The notes beneath the pieces are model-generated. The model did not search any database, was not told the DNA's origin, and worked only from the letters and a program-made list of their open reading frames with translations. A stretch of DNA of 28,630 nt from a virus: positions 1 through 28,630 of the IMG/VR virus record IMGVR_UViG_3300032893_000232, one strand, 5' to 3'. Below, piece after piece: positions 20,136 to 28,238 of the stretch (positions are counted from its first letter, which is position 1; each line of letters begins with the position of its first letter). The translations under genes were made by a program, and so were the position numbers.

Positions 20136-20892
20136 TTTCTTCTTTTAAGGCTGATTTGAACAGTACTGATGCTTTGCGCATGGCACTAGCAACCAAAGAA
20201 TTCCAGTTCCTATCTTTCAAGATTTTCTTAGTCTCCGGAGACATAGATTGACTCTGCCAGCCCTCGAATACAGCCTTTGCCCATGTTTCCCGGTCAGGTT
20301 CCTGAGGATTGAACATCTGCGCCGAGTTTGGAATTATGAATTCGTAGGCGTATTCAGGTATCCAAATCCACATTTGGCTGAGACTGAAGTCCTCCGGAGA
20401 GTTGTGTCGGACATTTTTTCCAATGGGAGAACAGTACATGGTTCCGATTCTGTACTTAATCAAATACTCGACTAAGGTAGAGGTATGAAACTCGAACTTG
20501 AACTTTCCACCAGAGCCACGTCCATAGTAGGGTCTACAAGGAGTGTCCTTATTGACGCAATCCCCCATGAGAACGAAAGTAAATTTTGGATATTGCTTAC
20601 CGATCCCAGTAGATAACAGATATGTAATGATTGTTCTAATGAGAGGCTCGTCAGGTTCCCACGGAATTCCATGAGTTACTCCGTTAGAATAGGCTCCTAT
20701 TGAATAGAGACAGGCTGCCTGACACCCGAGACTCGATTGGCTGTAACTTCCTGAGATCGTGTAACTTTCGCTTCTCCCATCATCGAACTTCACCGTGAAC
20801 TTGGGCATCTGCACGTCGAATGTGTAGCCCATTTCGGTGCTCTTGGTATCGTTTGAGGATGGCTTCTGCATAGAGTTGGATGGTTCGTTCAT
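20125..20892 (-). CDS. Unknown protein of the peptide-ligase cluster (up to 255 residues)
   Basis: I do not recognise this family. It has a beta-rich N-terminal half ([19 protein letters not shown]), a Cys-containing segment ([27 protein letters not shown]), a central region ([34 protein letters not shown]) and a helical end ([12 protein letters not shown]). Conserved-looking Cys and Gly-rich loops could belong to an enzyme. The start is unsure: this ATG overlaps the ATP-grasp gene by 113 bases, while in-frame ATGs at 20832 and 20808 give proteins starting MGYTFDV or MPKFTVKF; none has a good ribosome site. Position makes it part of the ligase operon, possibly enzyme, acceptor or carrier. Confidence 0.65.
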   Translation of the reverse strand: MNEPSNSMQKPSSNDTKSTEMGYTFDVQMPKFTVKFDDGRSESYTISGSYSQSSLGCQAACLYSIGAYSNGVTHGIPWEPDEPLIRTIITYLLSTGIGKQYPKFTFVLMGDCVNKDTPCRPYYGRGSGGKFKFEFHTSTLVEYLIKYRIGTMYCSPIGKNVRHNSPEDFSLSQMWIWIPEYAYEFIIPNSAQMFNPQEPDRETWAKAVFEGWQSQSMSPETKKILKDRNWNSLVASAMRKASVLFKSALKEENVP

Positions 20893-21697
20893 TTTCTAAC
20901 CCCGGGCCAGTGTTAACTTCACAAATCCTGAAACTCTTCAGTTCTCTTGTCTCTTTGTCCAAGATTCCAAGAACATCAACAGCCCCAAAATCCAGACCAA
21001 GAGAAGCGACACACTCACTGCAAGCCTTGCGAATAGCGTTGATGGAATCCGTGTCCAGATCAAGCCCATCGTGAGCATGCACCCACCCATTATCAAGGCT
21101 CCGAATATCCCTCCTTGAATTCGGATAGTCATGCTTGAGCTTTTTCTGAGTGAAATCAATGAGTTCACCGTCCTTCCACACATGGAACCTAAACTCATGG
21201 GTTTTGGGATAGTAGCGAGTGTACAACGGGGCCTCAGGAAGTTCCTTACCCGGCTGTACTATCTCAATACCGGCTCCACTACTTCCAGTAAGAGTCTTTC
21301 TCGCCACTACCCCAAAGCCTTTTTTGAGCCACTTTAAAGCCTTTTCGCGGTCACTAGTGGCTCTAAGTATCGGTAATTCACTCCCTCCTGCAAAATGCTG
21401 GAAGAATTTGAGCTTGTTAATAGCCCGGTCAACATTTTCGCTTCCATTGAGCCATTTCGGGCTAAGTCGAAAGCGGCTGTCACTGAGCCATGTCGCAGGA
21501 TTAGTCGATCCCCAATTAACGACCATCGGAGACGAGTTCCCCCGGAAATAGGGACGTCTCCGCCTATACCTCTCAGGCAGATCGTCTCTCCATCGACGAG
21601 AGCCAAGAGCGGTAGCGAGTTTCCGGGCGGAATTAGAATTTCGAGCGGCATATACAACTAGATCGTAGAACTTAAACCTATCTTTTCTTTTTCTCAT
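20780..21697 (-). CDS. ATP-grasp ligase, RimK-like
   Basis: A 305-residue ATP-grasp enzyme. The basic N-terminus (MRKRKDRFKFYD) is followed by an N-domain, then the nucleotide-binding loop GVVARKTLTGSSGAGI (K134), the substrate/ATP segment YTRYYPKTHEFRFHV (R161, E168, R170), KKLKHDY, GWVHAH, and the metal site DFGAVDVLG (D241) with FRICEVNTGPGLE (E260, N262). Such enzymes activate a carboxylate as acyl phosphate and couple it to an amine, often adding an amino acid to a peptide. In this operon it likely forms one amide bond of an unknown product. Confidence 0.9.
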   Translation of the reverse strand: MRKRKDRFKFYDLVVYAARNSNSARKLATALGSRRWRDDLPERYRRRRPYFRGNSSPMVVNWGSTNPATWLSDSRFRLSPKWLNGSENVDRAINKLKFFQHFAGGSELPILRATSDREKALKWLKKGFGVVARKTLTGSSGAGIEIVQPGKELPEAPLYTRYYPKTHEFRFHVWKDGELIDFTQKKLKHDYPNSRRDIRSLDNGWVHAHDGLDLDTDSINAIRKACSECVASLGLDFGAVDVLGILDKETRELKSFRICEVNTGPGLENERTIQLYAEAILKRYQEHRNGLHIRRADAQVHGEVR

Positions 21698-21709
21698 TTT
21701 GATAGCTTT

Positions 21710-22498
21710 CTACAGTCCGGCGTTAACAACCCCCGGTCCTGCTATTGAGATTCGATGAATCTTTCTTTGTTGAGTGAAGTTAGCTTTGTACCAGACCTTC
21801 CCGCGAGCATCCACGACGGTCTTATGACTATCCGGTTTGCTGGTCGGGATCATTAGCAAAGGCTTCACTTTCCCATCTGTGCCTGTGATCTCTCCACGAA
21901 TTCGGTAAGTCCCTATGTTCTTTCCACTCTCAACCTCGAATAGCTCTGCGTATCCGGGCTTGTCCTTGAGCATGCTCCATCGAACTTTGGGGGCAGCTAC
22001 CGTCTGGATTATTGGTTTTACTGGTACGGACACTGGTGCTGATAGAGTCAAGATCGGCCTCTCTTTATTGTCGTATGCATCAAACCCTGAGAAAAACATC
22101 TTCGGAGATAACGGTCCCCTCCAATTACCATCCGGGACGTACCATTGGTAGTGGTCTACTTCTTCCCGAGATTGGGTGTAGACCCACACCTTCCCGAACT
22201 CTGGAATTTCTACCTGTTCTCTCTGGAAGAACCCCGTATTTACCCCCTCATATCTGTCCAAGGCTGTGATTGTGGCTAAATCCCGAACCTTATATACCTC
22301 CCCTGTAATCGCAACCCCCTTTTCATACAGGTGAATTGCTGGGAATCCTCCGACATGAAACATGATTCCTTTCAAGTACTTGGAATCTCCCATGAAATCG
22401 GAATCCCACAGATACTGTTTGTGAGGATCGAATCCCTTCTTAAGGGTTCCGTAGACATACACTAAGGGTCGTTGTGGGTCGTGTGCAATCATGCTCAT
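21710..22498 (-). CDS. Gamma-glutamylcyclotransferase-like (AIG2/GGCT) protein with C-terminal extension
   Basis: A 262-residue protein. Residues 12 to about 130 are a GGCT/AIG2 domain: VYVYGTLKKGF (substrate-binding YGTL loop), ITGEVYKV (E67), LDRYEGVNTGFFQREQV. GGCT enzymes release pyroglutamate from gamma-glutamyl amides. Residues about 150-262 are a beta-rich extension (GYAELFEVESGKNIGTYRIRG, KVKPLLMIPTSK) that I do not recognise. It could trim or recycle gamma-linked amides made by the neighbouring ligases. It begins one base after the amidotransferase stop, with AGGTG upstream. Confidence 0.85.
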   Translation of the reverse strand: MSMIAHDPQRPLVYVYGTLKKGFDPHKQYLWDSDFMGDSKYLKGIMFHVGGFPAIHLYEKGVAITGEVYKVRDLATITALDRYEGVNTGFFQREQVEIPEFGKVWVYTQSREEVDHYQWYVPDGNWRGPLSPKMFFSGFDAYDNKERPILTLSAPVSVPVKPIIQTVAAPKVRWSMLKDKPGYAELFEVESGKNIGTYRIRGEITGTDGKVKPLLMIPTSKPDSHKTVVDARGKVWYKANFTQQRKIHRISIAGPGVVNAGL

Positions 22499-22499
22499 G

Positions 22500-24083
22500 T
22501 TACATCACCTGACTGGCATTGTCGCGCGGCCACTTAATCTCGGGATTTGTTTCCCCAACATAATCCCAGAATTCTTGTTTGTTTTGGCATTCTGGGCAGA
22601 TTGGCTCATCCCCCCTTATCCAGATGAGTTCAAGATGATCTTTAGTATGAATATCCCCAGTGCAATAAGAGCAGCCATTTTTAGTAAGCTCCAAGAACCT
22701 TGCTGGGGTGACATACTGTCCTGTGGGTCCCAAGTATATACGTCCCTCTTCTTGTGGACCGTAGTAGTGCGGGTAGATGCTACTTTTGGACTGTGCTTCA
22801 CGAAGTTTCTCGCGAAAAAAGGTCTCCGACCTCTCCGCGTGCAGGACGTGCTCGGTCACAACCATGACTGTACGATTGTTGGCATCGAGCTTCTTGATAT
22901 TCACCACGTTGCAGAACACCTTGCCGAACTCCTTGTACTTCTGATAATCGGCTCTGTTGACATTCAGCATAGCAAAGGTGAGTTTCGGGAAGGTTGTGGA
23001 ACTCCCCAACATCAGCCCTAAGTCCTTGTTATTCTTATGTTCTTCCCATGAATCGGGGGTTAGGATTACGGCTTGGTGGAACCTCAATCCGAATTTCGCC
23101 AGTTCCTTCGATGCTGACTGTACCCGAGAAGGTTTGCGAGGTAAGCCCGCGAGCTTGGTTTCCGGGAGGGCGATCCGCTTAAGCCGAAGAAATTCCTTTA
23201 CGGCCTCGGTGTTCTCAAGGTCCACCACTCGTCCATCCGTGCCCAGAATCTCTCGAAGCAACTCCTGTTTAGAAATCTCCCCCTCGGCCAAAGGGCGGAT
23301 ATTATTCCCCCCGGTCGAATAGTTCGGCCCAAGATGCGTAATCGGGTACGTCGGGGGCCTTGCAACAAAAGGGCGGTGAACGTACTCCCTTACGTTATCC
23401 ACACTGAACTTGAACCATCCCATCGCATCCGGAAACAGAACCTTCTCGATCTTCATTCCCCGACGCTCAAGTAAGTGGATCAGGTTGGTGTACTCGGACG
23501 TGTAATACAGTGTGTTACGACCTTTGACGTAGGCAAAATACAGCGGTTTCTTGTCATTTCGAGCGATGTTGAAGCTGCCATCCCGCGTGTTGTGCCAGAC
23601 CATGGCGAATGGTCCCTTGAGCATTTCGAGGACCTTTTCCTCGTCCTCGTTCTCCTTCACATTGGCCATGCAGTAGGCCACGACCTCGCTGTCCACGACC
23701 ATATCCTTCGGTCGATCTTGGAACGGCATGAGATCATAGGTGTTCTCGATGGTTCCGTTGTGTTCGAGGGTAATATGCTTGTGCTGGAATGGGTGGGCAT
23801 TCCGCGTGACATTGTTCCCTTTGGTAGCAGATCGACAATGACCCATCACAATGGAGTAATCATTGATCTGCTCGAATACCTTCTGGACGAACGGCCGTCC
23901 GCAGAAATCGAACGCACACAAGGCGTCCTTGTAGATGATGGGAGATTCTTTCTCCTTCCCTTTCGTGGTCAGACTGAGACCTATGGCCTCAAATCCCCTC
24001 CACATATTCGAGAGTAGGCCCTCATGAAGGAACCCGGAACTCTCAGTTTTCTCGCTAGAAACAAACCCGACCAATCCGCACAC
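22500..24083 (-). CDS. Class-II glutamine amidotransferase, GlmS-like
   Basis: A 527-residue enzyme. Cys2 (MCGLVGFV) becomes the N-terminal nucleophile after Met removal; GHCRSATKGNN (R84), HITLEHNGTIENT (N109-G110) and DSEVV (D131) complete the glutaminase site, which releases ammonia from glutamine. The first 250 residues are this domain. The C-terminal half lacks the GlmS isomerase motifs and ends in a zinc ribbon (C471/C474 in CSYCTGD, C496/C499 in ICPECQ). The start is GTG with AGGAG eight bases upstream, fixed by the need for Cys at position 2. It probably supplies ammonia for amide synthesis by the amidoligases. Confidence 0.92.
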   Translation of the reverse strand: MCGLVGFVSSEKTESSGFLHEGLLSNMWRGFEAIGLSLTTKGKEKESPIIYKDALCAFDFCGRPFVQKVFEQINDYSIVMGHCRSATKGNNVTRNAHPFQHKHITLEHNGTIENTYDLMPFQDRPKDMVVDSEVVAYCMANVKENEDEEKVLEMLKGPFAMVWHNTRDGSFNIARNDKKPLYFAYVKGRNTLYYTSEYTNLIHLLERRGMKIEKVLFPDAMGWFKFSVDNVREYVHRPFVARPPTYPITHLGPNYSTGGNNIRPLAEGEISKQELLREILGTDGRVVDLENTEAVKEFLRLKRIALPETKLAGLPRKPSRVQSASKELAKFGLRFHQAVILTPDSWEEHKNNKDLGLMLGSSTTFPKLTFAMLNVNRADYQKYKEFGKVFCNVVNIKKLDANNRTVMVVTEHVLHAERSETFFREKLREAQSKSSIYPHYYGPQEEGRIYLGPTGQYVTPARFLELTKNGCSYCTGDIHTKDHLELIWIRGDEPICPECQNKQEFWDYVGETNPEIKWPRDNASQVM

Positions 24084-24098
24084 TTTATTATCTCCTAG

Positions 24099-25280
24099 TT
24101 AGAACTGTCCAAGAGGATTCCACACCACATCCGGAGGATTAATGTTCATGTTCTGTTCTGCTACTGGTTGCGCTGGCGGTTCCGGGGGCATAAGCGCAAC
24201 ATAGGCATCGTCTATGATCTGCCCCGGGGCATTCACCTGAGCAAATGCCATATCATAGCCACCTTTTTTGAGACTTTTCTTATAGTCCTCAACTATTTTT
24301 TTTAGCTCTTCCTTTTTCTTGGCATCTACGTCTCTCGCTCGTTCCAAGAACCGATTGAACCCGTAATGCTTCCCCTCAGGAACCTGTAACTCTTCCCAAT
24401 CCTTCTGTTTCAAGCCGTAGAGTACCAAATCCTTGGCAGTTGGTATCCCAACCTCATGCATCAGACGGGGAGCATCTGCGGTCCAGAGCTTGGCTGCAAG
24501 CTCATTTCCGAACACGTATTTCAAGAACTCATGGCTTGGGGTTGATTTGGCGGTCTTGATTATCGCCCCATCGCTGGTAGGCAGCTTGAATGTGGCTGCC
24601 TTGAGGGACTGGATCATATTAATCCAGTCGATAACCCTCGGAAAGTCGTGGGTGGTCCGCATGTGGCGGAATTCCACGGACCCGAACTTGGACAAGGCTT
24701 GGAGATTCAACGCTGAGTAGCGATTGAACTTCTTGGATACCCCGTAAGTCAGATTGCTTTGGTACTTCTCGTCCTGCAATGCGGACTTTACGAGCTTGCA
24801 AGTCTCCAGCAAGGATTCGTCGGCTTTGTAGAACGGAATGCAGAAGATGAAATTTTCCCGGTTATCTCCAATCCACTGGAACAGGATCGGCTCAACAATG
24901 GTGTAGAGAATGATGAATCCGATCAACTGGGACAATTCCAAATCTCGCACATCCAAGTGTACGTGGATACCCGCTCTGACGCTGCACTTCCACTGGAGCT
25001 TACGGGCACCCTCCATGAGTCCCTGAATGGCATTGTAGGCATCCGCTCCGAACATGGGGGAGGCGAAGATGAATTCAGTCCCATTGTCTTTGAGACTATC
25101 ATCCTTGTGGGTGGTCCACGAGGACTTCAGAAGCTGATTCCCCTCAAAAATGAGAGGTACATCGTGAACCCCCTCGTACTCAAATTCCAGTCCAATCATG
25201 GACTTGGGAAGAACCCACCGGGCATCCGGGGAATAGGTACGGAGTTCTTTTGGTTTCCCTAAAACGTCGCCAAGAGCCAT
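24099..25280 (-). CDS. Amidoligase (glutamine synthetase-fold COOH-NH2 ligase)
   Basis: A 393-residue member of the putative amidoligase family. Metal and ATP site features: IGLEFEYEG (E32, E34), DNGTEFIFASP (E69), GIHVHLDV (H106, H108) and GSVEFRHMRTT (E203, R205, R208). The fold is that of glutamine synthetase and glutamate-cysteine ligase, forming an amide from a carboxylate and an amine using ATP. The C-terminal region includes charged helices (DAKKKEELKKIVEDYKK) and a Pro-rich tail (MPPEPPAQPVAEQ). AAGGA seven bases upstream supports the ATG. Substrates unknown. Confidence 0.88.
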   Translation of the reverse strand: MALGDVLGKPKELRTYSPDARWVLPKSMIGLEFEYEGVHDVPLIFEGNQLLKSSWTTHKDDSLKDNGTEFIFASPMFGADAYNAIQGLMEGARKLQWKCSVRAGIHVHLDVRDLELSQLIGFIILYTIVEPILFQWIGDNRENFIFCIPFYKADESLLETCKLVKSALQDEKYQSNLTYGVSKKFNRYSALNLQALSKFGSVEFRHMRTTHDFPRVIDWINMIQSLKAATFKLPTSDGAIIKTAKSTPSHEFLKYVFGNELAAKLWTADAPRLMHEVGIPTAKDLVLYGLKQKDWEELQVPEGKHYGFNRFLERARDVDAKKKEELKKIVEDYKKSLKKGGYDMAFAQVNAPGQIIDDAYVALMPPEPPAQPVAEQNMNINPPDVVWNPLGQF

Positions 25281-25291
25281 ATATTTATCCT

Positions 25292-26005
25292 TTAGATCGT
25301 TCGGACGTAGGCGTCGGGATACTTTTCTTGTAGTTCTTCCTGATAATCGTCAAATTCCGGACTCAACAGGATGGTTTTGGGGTCAGGAACGTAGCCCATT
25401 TGCCACCGTTTGTAGGCTAGGATTGGATAGCGGCGATCCGGAAGGCTAAACAACCCCAAGTTATTGGTTATTGGCTCTCCAACTGAGAGACCTTCCTCTA
25501 ATCGATTGAAAGCTTCCTTTAAGGTGCAGAACTTCCGATTAAAGAGTTTCCACACAATGTCCCACTTCGAGGTTACCCCCTCAACAAGAGCCATCGAGTA
25601 CACAGTCTTGCGACTTGTCAAATTCCGCAGATAGAACGATGTAAAGTCGTAGAATCTCAATCGATCCAACCGGAGTCCCCGATTGGTGTGTCTCTCGGCT
25701 AAGACTGCGGTATAGATCAATTCCGATTCATCTTCCAGCATTCCAACCGGGGGTGTTCCGAAATCACACTGTTGTTTCAGCTCCTCCCAATCTAAGATTA
25801 CTTTTTGGAGTTTGTGGCCATTAAACTCTCCCACCGGATTCCCGTTAGCCGGGAACATTAAGGCTACTGGTATCTTGGTACCATTTGGATTTCCAGTTGG
25901 GCAGAGGGGGTGAATGGTTTTATCATCCCCCCTGAATCCAATCCAACCTCCAGTGTAGTACCGAACGAAGTCCTCCGGAAGCTCAACATCACATTTGCGG
26001 ATCAT
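25292..26005 (-). CDS. Unknown 237-residue protein of the peptide-ligase cluster
   Basis: Not recognised. It has aromatic- and Gly-rich N-terminal sequence (FVRYYTGGWIGFRGDDKTIH), PNGTKIPVALMFPANGNPVG, a central segment (RLDRLRFYDFTSFYLRNLTSR) and a Tyr/Pro-rich end. It is set between the two ligases with an ATGA overlap to the upstream one and AAGGAG before its ATG. The pattern of YDF and RNL motifs suggests a globular enzyme or binding protein rather than a structural one. A strong candidate for a specific component of this system. Confidence 0.7.
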   Translation of the reverse strand: MIRKCDVELPEDFVRYYTGGWIGFRGDDKTIHPLCPTGNPNGTKIPVALMFPANGNPVGEFNGHKLQKVILDWEELKQQCDFGTPPVGMLEDESELIYTAVLAERHTNRGLRLDRLRFYDFTSFYLRNLTSRKTVYSMALVEGVTSKWDIVWKLFNRKFCTLKEAFNRLEEGLSVGEPITNNLGLFSLPDRRYPILAYKRWQMGYVPDPKTILLSPEFDDYQEELQEKYPDAYVRTI

Positions 26006-27033
26006 GGGAGATTGTCTCCTTCCATAGGCTCATCTTCTGCAGGCATATAAGCCTCCGGGGGAGGAGCCATGAATGGATTGGCGGCCTTCTTGTACAATAA
26101 TCTGGGATCACGCCCCAGATCGAGCAGAGAATACATATTCCCCGGCCAGAACTTCACTACGTGTTCGACAATCTCCTTAGCCAAAACAACATTCTCCGTG
26201 TTGATTGCCTTCTGGACCTCCTGCCACGGAACCTTCTGGTAAATATCCTTGAGAGTGTTGGCCTCACGGTTGGCCATGTGGGCCAAGCTGAAGATATTCT
26301 TGGCCAGATAGGTCTGAAGATGCCCGGTTTGTTCGTTGTTCTTCAGCCAGAAATTGGAGGGGGTACGATATTCAATCCCATAAGGCTTGGGACGAAACAC
26401 TCCTGCGACGCCGTAGAACTTTCGACGATCTCCTTGCTTATCCAAATTCAGGAAGGGTAGTCCAGCCACCAAATCCATGAATCGTGCAAATACGGGCCTT
26501 GGGACTTCTGCGTGATTGTACTGGACGTGAAGGTGTCCACCACAGAACCGTTCGTTCCCCAGTTCCTCAATCCCGAACGGTCTCCGAATCATCGAATCAC
26601 GTGGCAGATAGGCGCAGTAGTCCGGACTACACCCGATAACTTTGGCGAGAGGGTGTTCCAGAAACTTGGGCTGGAAGGTATAGCGATTCTTGAAAGAGAG
26701 CCCGAGACTCTTGTTGGCCAGCGTATTCTGGCGCAGATAATTCAGGAAACCTTGGATGTAACGTGGGAAATATTCCGGGTCTGAGACTGCCGGAACATTG
26801 AATTCAAACATCACATTATCTTCTTGGTAGGCAAAGTCGCCTACCGACCCTTTATCGTAGGGGATATGCCCGAGAAGGGATAACGGAACCTTAACAGGTT
26901 CTTGTTTGGTTCCTCCCACCAACCCGCAGACGGGAATTACGACTGGGGTTTTCTTTTTCTCCGACCTGACTTCGGTTACGAACAGTTCAGGATCAGCCCC
27001 TAAGCGGGGGCCAGCGTCTAGCTTTTCTGCCAT
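26002..27033 (-). CDS. COOH-NH2 ligase type 2 (phiEco32-like family)
   Basis: A 343-residue protein matching the phage phiEco32-like COOH-NH2 ligase type 2: GADPELFVTE (D14, E16) at the N-terminus, DNVMFEFNV (E77), FCGGHLHVQY (H167, H169), and RRKFYGVAGVFRPKPYGIEY followed by RTPSNFW (E221, R223). The fold is that of glutamine synthetase-like amidoligases. It should form an ATP-dependent amide bond. The C-terminal tail is Pro/Glu-rich (PPPEAYMPAEDEPMEG). It is the first gene of the cluster, with GAGAG before the ATG, and overlaps the next gene by four bases. Confidence 0.9.
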   Translation of the reverse strand: MAEKLDAGPRLGADPELFVTEVRSEKKKTPVVIPVCGLVGGTKQEPVKVPLSLLGHIPYDKGSVGDFAYQEDNVMFEFNVPAVSDPEYFPRYIQGFLNYLRQNTLANKSLGLSFKNRYTFQPKFLEHPLAKVIGCSPDYCAYLPRDSMIRRPFGIEELGNERFCGGHLHVQYNHAEVPRPVFARFMDLVAGLPFLNLDKQGDRRKFYGVAGVFRPKPYGIEYRTPSNFWLKNNEQTGHLQTYLAKNIFSLAHMANREANTLKDIYQKVPWQEVQKAINTENVVLAKEIVEHVVKFWPGNMYSLLDLGRDPRLLYKKAANPFMAPPPEAYMPAEDEPMEGDNLP

Positions 27034-27058
27034 GTCTCTCTTTTAGTTCCTTCACAGG

Positions 27059-27382
27059 TTAATGGATAAAGTCCAACATCTTCTCTCGCACGGGCTGGAG
27101 AGGGTTCCATCCCGTTATCTTCTGGATTTCTTCCCAAGAACTCGTTTCCTCTTTCGGAGGCGGAAGTTTTTGCAGGTAAATCTCAGCTACCCAACACCCT
27201 AGACCGCCTTCTACCTGAACATCCCATCCTAACATTCTATGGGGTGAGCTAGCATGGCTGGGATGGTACAGGGGGCCCAATTCCAAAACGCAAATTTTCC
27301 CAATATTCATACTGAACTTGACATCAACTTTGCCCAGAGGGATAGGGAGAATGATGCACCGATCACCTACTTTAAAGCCCAT
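27059..27382 (-). CDS. Unknown 107-residue SH3/KOW-like protein
   Basis: The strong GGAGGT four bases upstream of the ATG at 27382 fixes the start; a longer frame would read into the tRNA gene. It begins GFKVGDRCIILPIPLGK, like small SH3 or KOW barrels, continues ICVLELGPLYHPSHASS and GWDVQVEG, then ends with SSWEEIQKITGWNP, a helix common at the end of such phage proteins. Function unknown. Confidence 0.65.
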   Translation of the reverse strand: MGFKVGDRCIILPIPLGKVDVKFSMNIGKICVLELGPLYHPSHASSPHRMLGWDVQVEGGLGCWVAEIYLQKLPPPKEETSSWEEIQKITGWNPLQPVREKMLDFIH

Positions 27383-27398
27383 ACCTACCTCCAAGTTA

Positions 27399-27470
27399 TG
27401 CCGGAGGTAGGAATCGAACCCACGACCCATGCACCACAACTGCATGCCTCTACCACTGAGTTACTCCGGC
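27399..27470 (-). tRNA. tRNA, anticodon ambiguous (TGT by fold, GTG/His by loop sequence)
   Basis: A full cloverleaf on the - strand. The acceptor stem is GCCGGAG with CTCCGGC (7 bp); the D-arm is ACTC-AGTGGTA-GAGG (one A-G mismatch); the anticodon stem is ATGCA/TGCAT with loop GTTGTGG; the variable loop is GGGTC; the T-arm is GTGGG-TTCGATT-CCTAC. The discriminator is A and no CCA is encoded. Strict folding places TGT at 34-36, which would be Thr, but G32, G37 and G38 are atypical for Thr. The loop text TTGTGGT is exactly that of bacterial tRNA-His(GTG) and the GTCGTGGGTTCGA stretch also looks His-like. The gene lies between a terminator and the SH3-like gene. Confidence 0.85.
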
Positions 27471-27475
27471 ATACG

Positions 27476-27511
27476 TTAAATAAAACGGGGTCCGCTAAGA
27501 GCGATCACCCC
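27476..27511 (-). terminator. Rho-independent terminator upstream of the tRNA
   Basis: On the - strand GGGGT and ACCCC (27511-27507 with 27491-27487) pair, enclosing a second stem CGCT-CTT-AGCG, followed by GTTTTATTTAA. It would stop transcription of the small genes at 27549 and above, so the tRNA and peptide-ligase cluster may need their own promoter or antitermination. Confidence 0.7.
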
Positions 27512-27548
27512 AAAAGCATGGCAGTTACCCGATCTGCCGAGGGTATGT

Positions 27549-27752
27549 TTAGCCGTCCCTCAGGTTCTGACTACTCTCAAACGCGGCGTCCCTATGAATT
27601 CCTAATTGCTCAACTTCCGTGAGCTTTCTCAAGTCCGGTCTGCGATGCTTCGCCTTGAGCGGAGTATCCGCAAGTCCAAGACAATACAAGCAGTTATGAG
27701 CAAAACTACCTGTCTTGTTATTCGGGCAGAGCATCGGATGGATCATCGTCAT
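27549..27752 (-). CDS. Unknown 67-residue Cys-containing protein
   Basis: Begins MTMIHPMLCPNNKTGSFAHN and continues CLYCLGLADTP, then a charged helical region. The Cys trio (CPNN, CLYC) could form a small zinc site with His. Its first 35 bases overlap the end of the next gene upstream. Several in-frame ATG codons lie close together, so the start is loose by a few codons. It ends about 40 bases before the terminator. Confidence 0.5.
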   Translation of the reverse strand: MTMIHPMLCPNNKTGSFAHNCLYCLGLADTPLKAKHRRPDLRKLTEVEQLGIHRDAAFESSQNLRDG

Positions 27753-28026
27753 CGTAAATCTCCGTCTCTAATTCCTCGATGATGGCTACTTGCAAAAATT
27801 CTTCACATATTTCTTTACTTGGGAACGGCCCACGTTCGGCTGCATCGTTCCAGTTCCTGAAGTACCAGCCATCAGCATGTTGGTGAGGGGGATATAGACA
27901 GAATGAGTCATAAAGAATCGTCATTCCGTCGTATTGGAAACCCCCCTCATACTCTTGGTCTGCGAGTTCAGTGTGGACAACGTTCAGATTCTCATACTTC
28001 TTTTTTATTAGATCTTGAACTTTCAC
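27718..28026 (-). CDS. Unknown 102-residue acidic protein
   Basis: Begins MKVQDLIKKKYENLNVVHTE, passes through aromatic sequence (CLYPPHQHADGWYFRNW), then GPFPSKEICEEFLQVA and an acidic tail (EIYDDDDPSDALPE). The WYFRNW...GPFPSKEE-like segment is a small domain I have seen in other phage proteins without known function. It lies two bases after the membrane protein stop. Confidence 0.6.
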   Translation of the reverse strand: MKVQDLIKKKYENLNVVHTELADQEYEGGFQYDGMTILYDSFCLYPPHQHADGWYFRNWNDAAERGPFPSKEICEEFLQVAIIEELETEIYDDDDPSDALPE

Positions 28027-28028
28027 GT

Positions 28029-28238
28029 TTATCTGCTGTCTATAATCTCAATGGCCCAAATCAGACCCACAATCAGTAGGATAAATCCTAGAAATACTCC
28101 TGATCCCACAAGAAAGGCGAAAGCGTCTTGGTCCCCCTCAAAAGCCTTTGTTATTACATGGATAATCGCACATATTAACAAACCTCCTACGGCGAAGGCC
28201 AGCAAAGCAACGTAAAGGACGGCGATTACACGTTTCAC
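28029..28238 (-). CDS. 69-residue two-span membrane protein
   Basis: Two hydrophobic spans: residues 4 to about 30 (VIAVLYVALLAFAVGGLLIC) and about 41-64 (AFLVGSGVFLGFILLIVGLI), separated by a short charged loop (KAFEGDQDA). The GTG start overlaps the previous stop (GTGA). No lysis gene neighbours it, so a holin role is not supported; superinfection exclusion or membrane remodelling are other options. Confidence 0.65.
   Translation of the reverse strand: MKRVIAVLYVALLAFAVGGLLICAIIHVITKAFEGDQDAFAFLVGSGVFLGFILLIVGLIWAIEIIDSR

Noticed and set aside
23475-24017. A 180-codon + strand frame antisense to the glutamine amidotransferase
   Set aside because: The - strand gene has a complete catalytic site; the + frame has no ribosome site or motif and fits an antisense shadow.
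24759-25262. A 167-codon + strand frame antisense to the amidoligase
   Set aside because: The opposite strand encodes conserved amidoligase motifs; this frame shows none.
27383-27445. N-terminal extension of the SH3-like gene through the tRNA
   Set aside because: The bases form a tRNA cloverleaf and GGAGGT marks the ATG at 27382.
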